DNA of 11,052 bases from Lachnospiraceae bacterium UBA3287 (GTDB taxonomy: Bacteria > Bacillota > Clostridia > Lachnospirales > Lachnospiraceae): positions 1 through 11,052 of the forward strand of contig DETN01000211.1 of the NCBI GenBank assembly GCA_002362155.1, read 5' to 3'. The notes beneath the pieces were generated by a model that saw only the letters and a list, made by a program, of their open reading frames with translations, did no database searches and was not told the origin of the DNA. The position numbers and the translations under genes were made by a program. Of this stretch, positions 6,487 to 11,052 are shown piece after piece; within the stretch, counting starts at the first letter, position 1; each line of letters begins with the position of its first letter.

Positions 6487-6560
6487 TGGAACGGACGGGG
6501 ATCGAACCCGTGACCTCTCGCGTGTGAGGCGAACGCTCATCCCGGCTGAGCTACCGTTCC
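6487..6560 (-). tRNA. tRNA-Val (anticodon CAC)
   Basis: Acceptor stem GGAACGG/CCGTTCC, D-arm TAGCTCAGCC, anticodon loop CTCACAC closed by TTCGC/GCGAG, T-arm GGGTTCGATCCCC. Anticodon CAC reads GUG. Discriminator A (6487), no encoded CCA. It lies 6 nt after tRNA-Leu(AAG) and is probably cotranscribed with it. Confidence 0.95.
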
Positions 6561-6566
6561 TCGTGA

Positions 6567-6650
6567 TGCGGAAGATGGGACTTGAACCCACACGCTGTAA
6601 CCAGCACAAGATCCTTAGTCTTGCTCGTCTGCCAATTCCGACACTTCCGC
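6567..6650 (-). tRNA. tRNA-Leu (anticodon AAG), copy 1
   Basis: Type II tRNA with a long variable arm (GCTG-GTTA-CAGC). Acceptor GCGGAAG/CTTCCGC; anticodon stem CAAGA/TCTTG closes the loop CTAAGGA, so positions 34-36 are A-A-G. A34 must probably be deaminated to inosine by TadA to read CUU/CUC/CUA. Discriminator A, no encoded CCA. Identical over 84 nt to 10301-10384. Confidence 0.93.
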
Positions 6651-6677
6651 GGACTGCTTTCCTTTCAATAAAAAGGA

Positions 6678-6761
6678 TGCAGGAGATGGGACTTGAACCC
6701 ACACTGTGTTGCCACAACAGGCACCTGAAGCCTGCGCGTCTGCCAATTCCGCCACTCCTGC
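6678..6761 (-). tRNA. tRNA-Leu (anticodon CAG), copy 1
   Basis: Type II tRNA. Acceptor GCAGGAG/CTCCTGC; anticodon stem CAGGC/GCCTG closes loop TTCAGGT (anticodon CAG, codon CUG, the most used Leu codon in the genes here). Variable arm TGTG-GCAA-CACA. Discriminator A, no encoded CCA. First gene of the cluster, about 5 nt from the predicted start site. Identical to 10390-10473. Confidence 0.95.
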
Positions 6762-6772
6762 ACGCAAGTGTT

Positions 6773-6801
6773 ATTATATGACCAGCCCTCGCGAATGTCA
6801 A
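6773..6801 (-). promoter_or_regulatory. Consensus promoter of the first tRNA cluster
   Basis: On the minus strand TTGACA (6801-6796), a 17-bp spacer and TATAAT (6778-6773): both hexamers match the sigma-A consensus at every position. It drives Leu(CAG)-Leu(AAG)-Val(CAC). Confidence 0.93.
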
Positions 6802-6854
6802 CAAAAAAAGAGGCTGAAAATATCGGAAATATATTGAAAAGTGTCGAAAAGAAA

Positions 6855-6892
6855 TTCAACAGTTGAAATATGAAAACTTTTTCACTATAGTG
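6855..6892 (+). promoter_or_regulatory. fhs operon promoter with two embedded palindromes
   Basis: TTGAAA (6863-6868), 17-bp spacer, TATAGT (6886-6891). A palindrome TTCAACAGTTGAA (6855-6867) overlaps the -35 box, and CACTATAGTG (6883-6892) covers the -10 box. Transcription should start near 6898, giving a leader of about 69 nt. The palindromes are suited to repressor binding, but none is identified. Confidence 0.75.
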
Positions 6893-6902
6893 TGAATATT
6901 AA

Positions 6903-6923
6903 GATGAGGGGAAGACCCTTATC
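6903..6923 (+). other. Hairpin near the 5' end of the fhs leader
   Basis: GATGAGGG (6903-6910) pairs with CCCTTATC (6916-6923), including one G-U pair, around the loop GAAGA. No T-run follows, so it is not a terminator. Lying just after the predicted start site it may stabilise the mRNA. The leader is too short and lacks the motifs of a tetrahydrofolate riboswitch. Confidence 0.35.
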
Positions 6924-6966
6924 CATGCTGATAAAGACGAACGAATGAAAAAAACGGAGGAAAAGA

Positions 6967-8640
6967 ATGGCTTACATGACAGATATCGAAATTGCACAGA
7001 GCGTTACACCTGCGCATATCAGCGAAGTAGCTGCCTCACTGAACATCGATGACAAATATGTCGAGCAGTACGGCAAGACCAAAGCCAAGATCGATTTTAA
7101 CTATCTGAAGGAAACAGATGCCAGAGACGGCAAGCTGATCCTTGTGACCGCTATTACCCCCACACCGGCCGGCGAAGGCAAGACCACCACATCCATCGGC
7201 CTTGCAGACGGCCTCAGAAAGATCGGAAAGAAATCCGTGCTGGCTCTCCGTGAGCCCTCCCTGGGTCCCGTATTCGGTATCAAGGGCGGCGCTGCTGGCG
7301 GCGGCTGGGCACAGGTCATCCCCATGGAGGATATCAACCTTCACTTCACCGGCGACTTCCATGCCATCGGCGCAGCCAACAACCTGCTGGCAGCCATGCT
7401 GGACAACCACATCCAGCAGGGCAACTCCCTGGGCATCGATCCCAAGAAGATCACCTGGAAGAGAGCCGTGGACATGAACGACAGACAGCTGCGCAATATC
7501 GTGGACGGTCTGGGCGGCAGACTGAACGGCGTTCCCAGAGAGGACGGCTTCGACATTACCGTAGCTTCCGAGATCATGGCAGTATTCTGCCTGGCTACCG
7601 ATATCATGGATCTGAAGGCAAGACTGGCCAGGATCATCGTAGGCTATACCTATGACGGCAGACCGGTCACAGCCCACGACCTCAAGGCGGAAGGCGCCAT
7701 GACAGCCCTGTTAAAGGATGCCATCAAGCCCAACCTGGTCCAGACCCTGGAGCATACCCCTGCCTTCGTGCACGGCGGCCCCTTCGCCAACATTGCCCAC
7801 GGCTGCAACTCCATCACAGCTACCCGCATGGCTCTGAAGCTGGGCGACTACTGCGTCACGGAAGCAGGCTTCGCTGCCGACCTGGGCGCAGAGAAGTTCC
7901 TGGACATCAAGTGCCGCATGGCAGGTCTTAAGCCCGACGCTGTGGTCATCGTAGCCACCGTCCGCGCCCTCAAGTATCACGGCGGCGTAGCCAAGGCCGA
8001 CCTGAACAACGAGAACCTGGAAGCTCTGGAGAAGGGCCTTCCCAACCTTCTGCAGCATGTGGGCAACATCAAGGACGTTTACGGACTTCCCTGCGTAGTA
8101 GCCATCAATGCCTTCCCCACCGATACAAAGGCTGAGCTGGATATGGTGGAAGCCAAGTGCAGAGAACTGGGCGTCAACGTGGCTCTGTCCGAAGTATGGG
8201 CAAAGGGCGGCGAAGGCGGAAAGGTCCTGGCGGAAGAAGTGGTCAGACTCTGCGAAGAGAAGAATGATTTCCGCTTCAGCTACGAGCTGGATCAGACCAT
8301 CGAAGAGAAGCTGAACGCCATCGCCACAAAGATCTATCATGCCGACGGCGTGGATCTGACTCCCGCGGCCAGAAAGCAGATGGCCCAGCTGACAGAGCTC
8401 GGCTTCGGCAATGTTCCCATCTGCGTAGCCAAGACCCAGTATTCCTTCTCCGACGATGCCAAGCTTCTGGGCGCTCCCAAAAACTTCCGCATCACCGTCC
8501 GCAATCTGAAGATCTCCGCAGGCGCCGGCTTCATCGTAGCCCTGACAGGCGATATTATGACCATGCCCGGCCTTCCCAAGGTCCCCGCGGCAGAGAAGAT
8601 CGACGTGGATGAGACAGGCAGGATCTCCGGCCTCTTCTGA
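6967..8640 (+). CDS. fhs: Formate--tetrahydrofolate ligase
   Basis: 557 residues, full length for the family. GGAGG (6956-6960) lies 6 nt before the ATG. The enzyme joins formate to tetrahydrofolate with ATP, giving 10-formyl-THF, the first THF-dependent step of the Wood-Ljungdahl methyl branch; it also feeds purine synthesis. Visible motifs: SDIEIAQ-like start (TDIEIAQ, 5-11), P-loop TPTPAGEGKTT (64-74), EPSLGPVFGIKGGAAGGGW (96-114), FTGDFHAI (127-134) and the C-terminal AGAGFIVALTGDIMTMPGLP region. Codons are strongly biased (CTG, GGC, AAG, CCC), suggesting high expression. First gene of an operon with fchA (27-nt gap) and folD. The cluster alone does not prove acetogenesis, since CO dehydrogenase/acetyl-CoA synthase genes are not in the window. 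Confidence 0.98.
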   Translation: MAYMTDIEIAQSVTPAHISEVAASLNIDDKYVEQYGKTKAKIDFNYLKETDARDGKLILVTAITPTPAGEGKTTTSIGLADGLRKIGKKSVLALREPSLGPVFGIKGGAAGGGWAQVIPMEDINLHFTGDFHAIGAANNLLAAMLDNHIQQGNSLGIDPKKITWKRAVDMNDRQLRNIVDGLGGRLNGVPREDGFDITVASEIMAVFCLATDIMDLKARLARIIVGYTYDGRPVTAHDLKAEGAMTALLKDAIKPNLVQTLEHTPAFVHGGPFANIAHGCNSITATRMALKLGDYCVTEAGFAADLGAEKFLDIKCRMAGLKPDAVVIVATVRALKYHGGVAKADLNNENLEALEKGLPNLLQHVGNIKDVYGLPCVVAINAFPTDTKAELDMVEAKCRELGVNVALSEVWAKGGEGGKVLAEEVVRLCEEKNDFRFSYELDQTIEEKLNAIATKIYHADGVDLTPAARKQMAQLTELGFGNVPICVAKTQYSFSDDAKLLGAPKNFRITVRNLKISAGAGFIVALTGDIMTMPGLPKVPAAEKIDVDETGRISGLF

Positions 8641-8667
8641 TCCGGCGGAAAGGAAAAAGACATATAT

Positions 8668-9303
8668 ATGAAGGAAAGACTCTCGGAAAAAAGCTGCCTG
8701 GAATTTGCCGCAGTCCTGGCATCCAGGGAACCTGTTCCCGGCGGCGGCGGCGCCGCGGCCCTTGCGGGGGCGCTGGGGGCCGCCCTGGCCTCCATGGTGG
8801 GCAATCTGACCCTGGGCAGAAAAAAATATGCCGTTTATGAGGACGACATCAGAAGGATCCTGGAAAGGGCCGGTGCCATACGGGAAGGGCTCCTTGCCCT
8901 GATCGACGAGGATGCCCAGGGCTTCGAGCCCCTCTCCAGAGCCTATTCCATTCCGAAAGAGGATCCCGACAGGGACAGGATCCTGACCGAAGCGACCCTG
9001 ACGGCCTGCCAGGCTCCACTGGAGATGATGCGCCAGATCTGCGGCGCCGTCGAACTTCTGGAGGAGCTTACGGAAAAAGGTTCCGTCATGCTGCTTTCGG
9101 ACGTGGGCTGCGGCTCCGCCCTCTGCAGAGGGGCACTGGAAGCCGCATCCCTCAACATTTTTATCAACACAAAGACTCTGCAGGACCGTGAGGCTGCCGA
9201 AAGGCTGGATCGGGAGACGGATGAAATGCTTTCCGTCTATGTTCCCAGGGCCCAGGCGGTCACGGATGCCGTGCAGAAACGTCTCAGACAGGTCAGGAAA
9301 TAA
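8668..9303 (+). CDS. fchA: Methenyltetrahydrofolate cyclohydrolase, cyclodeaminase/cyclohydrolase family
   Basis: 211 residues, normal for the family. It interconverts 10-formyl-THF and 5,10-methenyl-THF, the step between Fhs and FolD. Family features: an N-terminal helix, REPVPGGGGAAAL (20-32), DEDAQGF (80-86), and a SDVGCGSALCRGALEAASLNIFIN segment near 144-167, all helical as in FTCD-type cyclodeaminases. The glutamate-formiminotransferase half found in mammalian FTCD is absent, and no histidine-degradation gene is nearby, so the C1 role is favoured over formimino-THF cyclodeaminase. The purine-rich GGAAAGGA lies about 14 nt before the ATG, a longer spacing than usual, with no alternative start. 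folD begins 2 nt after the stop, indicating coupled expression. Confidence 0.93.
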   Translation: MKERLSEKSCLEFAAVLASREPVPGGGGAAALAGALGAALASMVGNLTLGRKKYAVYEDDIRRILERAGAIREGLLALIDEDAQGFEPLSRAYSIPKEDPDRDRILTEATLTACQAPLEMMRQICGAVELLEELTEKGSVMLLSDVGCGSALCRGALEAASLNIFINTKTLQDREAAERLDRETDEMLSVYVPRAQAVTDAVQKRLRQVRK

Positions 9304-9305
9304 TT

Positions 9306-10157
9306 ATGGCTGAATTATTAAAAGGCGGGCCGGCTGCAAAGGCCCTGACAGAAAAGCTGTCTGCAAGAGCCATGGCCCTCAGAGAAAAGGGCGTTGTCCC
9401 GACTCTGGCCATCGTCAGAGTGGGAGAGCGGCCCGACGATCTGGCCTATGAAAGAGGCGCCGTGAGCCGTGCGGCCAAAGCAGGCGTCGAGGTCAGAAAG
9501 TATATCCTTGAAGAAAACTATGTGTCAGAGGAGCTTTTTGACACCATTCGGCAGATCAACGAGGATCCTTCCGTCCACGGCTGCCTTGTGTTCCGTCCCT
9601 TAAGGAAAAAGGAAGACGAGGACAGGGTCTGCGCCATGCTGGATCCGGCAAAGGACGTGGACGGCATTACCCGGGGCTCCCTTGCCACGGTCTTTACCGG
9701 CAGGGGAGAGGGCTTTGCCCCCTGTACCGCCCAGGCCGTTATGGAGCTTCTTGCCTTCTACGGCTTTGATCTGACAGGAAAGAGGGTCACCGTCATAGGC
9801 CGAAGCCTTGTGATCGGAAAGCCTGTTTCCATGATGCTGCAGGCTGGAAACGCTACCGTTACCATGTGCCATACCAGGACTCTGGACCTTGCTGCGGAAT
9901 GTCGGAGGGCCGACATTCTGGTGGCCGCCGCCGGAAAGGCAGGCGTGGTCAGAGGAGACTTTATTTCTCCCGGCCAGGTGGTGGTGGACGTTGGCATCAA
10001 CGTGGACGAAAAGGGAAATCTCTGCGGAGACGTTGCATTTGAGGAAGCCTGTGAGAAGGCATCGGCCATTACCCCCGTACCAGGAGGCGTCGGCACCATG
10101 ACCTCAACGGTCCTTTGCATGCACGTGATCGAAGCGGCGGAAAAGACCCTGAGATGA
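9306..10157 (+). CDS. folD: Methylenetetrahydrofolate dehydrogenase, FolD family, probably lacking cyclohydrolase activity
   Basis: 283 residues, full length. AGGA (9295-9298) lies 7 nt before the ATG. FolD normally catalyses both 5,10-methylene-THF oxidation and methenyl-THF hydrolysis. The fold is clear: VGERPDDLAY (39-48), KDVDG (116-120), nucleotide-binding GRSLVIGKP (165-173), CHTRT (188-192), VVVDVGIN (225-232), TPVPGGVG (256-263). Several usually fixed residues differ. Tyr48 is kept, but the catalytic Lys four residues later (E. coli Lys54, human Lys56) is Ala52. VQLPLP has become VFRPLR, so the active-site Gln is Phe96. GGVGPMT has become GGVGTMT. Loss of the Lys selectively removes cyclohydrolase activity in the human enzyme, so this is probably a dehydrogenase only, with FchA next door supplying hydrolysis. 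Whether it uses NAD or NADP cannot be told from sequence. A strong terminator follows. Confidence 0.93.
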   Translation: MAELLKGGPAAKALTEKLSARAMALREKGVVPTLAIVRVGERPDDLAYERGAVSRAAKAGVEVRKYILEENYVSEELFDTIRQINEDPSVHGCLVFRPLRKKEDEDRVCAMLDPAKDVDGITRGSLATVFTGRGEGFAPCTAQAVMELLAFYGFDLTGKRVTVIGRSLVIGKPVSMMLQAGNATVTMCHTRTLDLAAECRRADILVAAAGKAGVVRGDFISPGQVVVDVGINVDEKGNLCGDVAFEEACEKASAITPVPGGVGTMTSTVLCMHVIEAAEKTLR

Positions 10158-10203
10158 CCCGGGCAGTGCCTTTGACCTGAAAAATGAATGATCATACAAA
10201 TCG

Positions 10204-10242
10204 AAAGGGCCCTGCCGCTCACTTCAGCGGCAGGGCCCTTTT
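10204..10242 (+). terminator. Terminator of the fhs-fchA-folD operon
   Basis: Perfect 16-bp GC-rich stem (10204-10219 with 10226-10241), 6-nt loop CACTTC, ending in TTTT. It begins about 46 nt after the folD stop. Confidence 0.93.
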
Positions 10243-10265
10243 ATGGTGTTTCTTCTTCTTTGAAC

Positions 10266-10298
10266 AAAAAAAGAGCTCTTCATTTCTGAAGAACTCTT
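10266..10298 (-). terminator. Terminator of the second tRNA cluster
   Basis: Minus-strand 12-bp stem AAGAGTTCTTCA (10298-10287) with TGAAGAGCTCTT (10282-10271), one G-U pair, a GAAA tetraloop, then a T-run opposite 10270-10266. It starts 2 nt after the tRNA 3' end and faces the folD terminator. Confidence 0.9.
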
Positions 10299-10300
10299 CA

Positions 10301-10384
10301 TGCGGAAGATGGGACTTGAACCCACACGCTGTAACCAGCACAAGATCCTTAGTCTTGCTCGTCTGCCAATTCCGACACTTCCGC
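10301..10384 (-). tRNA. tRNA-Leu (anticodon AAG), copy 2
   Basis: Identical to 6567-6650 over all 84 nt, including the anticodon loop CTAAGGA. Here it is only 5 nt from tRNA-Leu(CAG), against 27 nt in the first cluster. It is the last gene of its transcript. Confidence 0.93.
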
Positions 10385-10389
10385 GTGGA

Positions 10390-10473
10390 TGCAGGAGATG
10401 GGACTTGAACCCACACTGTGTTGCCACAACAGGCACCTGAAGCCTGCGCGTCTGCCAATTCCGCCACTCCTGC
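10390..10473 (-). tRNA. tRNA-Leu (anticodon CAG), copy 2
   Basis: Identical to 6678-6761 over all 84 nt (anticodon loop TTCAGGT). The flanking sequence differs from that of copy 1, so the identity stops at the tRNA ends. No encoded CCA. Confidence 0.95.
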
Positions 10474-10484
10474 GAACAAAAGCT

Positions 10485-10513
10485 ATTCTACCTTCAGGAC
10501 CTGTCTTTGTCAA
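10485..10513 (-). promoter_or_regulatory. Promoter of the second tRNA cluster
   Basis: On the minus strand TTGACA (10513-10508), 17-bp spacer, TAGAAT (10490-10485). The start would be about 5 nt before tRNA-Leu(CAG), as in the first cluster. One mismatch in the -10 box suggests slightly lower strength than copy 1. Confidence 0.88.
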
Positions 10514-10536
10514 TATGAAAAATAAAAAATTATACT
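10507..10536 (+). promoter_or_regulatory. Promoter of the dGTPase-like gene
   Basis: TTGTCA (10507-10512), 18-bp A/T-rich spacer, TATACT (10531-10536). The start would be near 10543, giving a leader of about 75 nt. Its -35 box overlaps that of the divergent tRNA promoter by 5 bp. Confidence 0.6.
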
Positions 10537-10617
10537 TGAAAAAAGGAAATGGAAAAGAAACGCAGAATAATAAAAATGTACGCGTTCATTCCGTTGTTTT
10601 ATTCCGGGGAGAAGGAT

Positions 10618-11052
10618 ATGACCATTCGGGAAGAACTTGAAAAAAGAGAGCATGAGATCCTGGCTCCCTGGGCCAGCTTTTCCGATACCAGCAGGGGAAG
10701 AGCCAGGCAGGAGGCCCAGTGCGACATCCGGCCTGTCTATCAGAGAGACCGTGACAGGATCCTTCATACCAAATCCTTCCGGAGGCTCAAGGGAAAGACC
10801 CAGGTCTTTCTGACCCCGGACGGGGACCATTACCGGGAACGCATGACCCATACCCTGGAGGTATCCCAGAACGCCAGGACCATTGCCAAGGCCCTGCGCC
10901 TCAACGAGGACCTGGTGGAAGCCATAGCTCTGGGCCATGACCTGGGCCATACTCCCTTCGGCCACGCCGGAGAGAGGGCTCTGGACCGGGTATGTCCCGA
11001 AGGCTTCGCCCACAACGAACAGAGCCTTCGGATCGTGGACGAGCTGGAAAGG
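10618..11052 (+). CDS. dGTPase-like HD phosphohydrolase, N-terminal part (3' end outside window)
   Basis: An open frame from ATG 10618 runs to the window edge (145 codons, no stop). GGAG at 10608-10611 lies 6 nt before the start. The N-terminus has the family pattern LAPWASFSDTSRGR, CDIRPVYQRDRDRILHTKSFRRLKGKTQVF and DHYRERMTHTLEVSQ. The HD-domain metal ligands are visible as His in RMTHTLEV and His-Asp in ALGHDLGHTPFGHAGE, followed by FAHNEQSLR. The family hydrolyses dGTP or other dNTPs to nucleoside and triphosphate; many Firmicutes members are annotated only as dGTPase-like because their nucleotide preference differs. In Clostridia this gene commonly precedes dnaG and rpoD, which would lie beyond the window; that is expectation, not observation. 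It was identified by reading the frame directly because its end is cut off. Confidence 0.92.
   Translation, partial: MTIREELEKREHEILAPWASFSDTSRGRARQEAQCDIRPVYQRDRDRILHTKSFRRLKGKTQVFLTPDGDHYRERMTHTLEVSQNARTIAKALRLNEDLVEAIALGHDLGHTPFGHAGERALDRVCPEGFAHNEQSLRIVDELER

Noticed and set aside
6463..6804. Short open frames on both strands over the tRNA genes, including peptides with MGLEPT-type repeats
   Set aside because: These are translations of tRNA sequence, a well-known source of false hypothetical proteins; the same happens at 10184-10479.
6898..6966. Tetrahydrofolate riboswitch or T-box in the fhs leader
   Set aside because: The leader is about 69 nt and holds only one small hairpin; no conserved riboswitch core or T-box sequence is seen.
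7036..7677. Minus-strand open frame inside fhs
   Set aside because: Antisense to a highly conserved catalytic region of Fhs; no domain or credible ribosome binding site. It is a codon-bias shadow.
1..11052. CRISPR array, insertion sequence, phage or defence island
   Set aside because: No regularly spaced repeats, transposase, integrase or defence-type protein was found. The only long repeats are the duplicated tRNA genes and the repeats inside the secreted protein gene.

Overview
The window looks like chromosome of an anaerobic Clostridia member, most likely Lachnospiraceae or a close relative. This rests on an fhs-fchA-folD one-carbon operon, a NusG-domain-II protein paired with a Gx/HepA-type membrane protein, glucan/choline-binding-type repeats on a secreted protein, tRNA genes without encoded CCA, and Gram-positive style Shine-Dalgarno sequences and promoters. 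Placement below class level is inference.

Left part (1-4340, + strand): the 3' end of an exopolysaccharide operon. It holds the C-terminal part of a Wzx-type flippase, a secreted transglutaminase-like protein with about eleven C-terminal cell-wall/glucan-binding repeats, and a Wzz-like chain-length protein whose cytoplasmic tail resembles a BY-kinase domain without its P-loop. Gaps are 11 and 3 nt. The operon converges on a leftward pair (a Gx/HepA-type membrane protein and a NusG-domain-II protein, 4510-5407) across an intergenic stretch with two terminator hairpins.

Middle (5408-6252): a promoter region with face-to-face start sites, then a monocistronic ispD/tarI-type cytidylyltransferase whose terminator contains its own stop codon.

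Right part (6278-11052): a leftward tRNA cluster (Leu-CAG, Leu-AAG, Val-CAC, then Val-GAC with its own promoter). Head-to-head with it is a rightward C1 operon: fhs (formate-THF ligase), fchA (methenyl-THF cyclohydrolase) and folD (methylene-THF dehydrogenase). Together these carry formate to 5,10-methylene-THF, the cytosolic part of the methyl branch of the Wood-Ljungdahl pathway, also used for purine and serine/glycine metabolism. The FolD lacks the Lys and Gln needed for cyclohydrolase activity in canonical bifunctional enzymes, which fits a division of labour with FchA. Beyond the operon a second leftward tRNA cluster repeats the Leu-CAG and Leu-AAG genes base for base, so the C1 operon sits between direct repeats. 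The window ends inside a dGTPase-like HD phosphohydrolase gene whose -35 box overlaps that of the second tRNA cluster.

I see no CRISPR array, transposase, phage gene or wholly new system. The points most worth following are the specialised FolD, the duplicated tRNA pair with a rare A34 leucine anticodon, the degenerate kinase tail, and the transglutaminase inside the polysaccharide operon.
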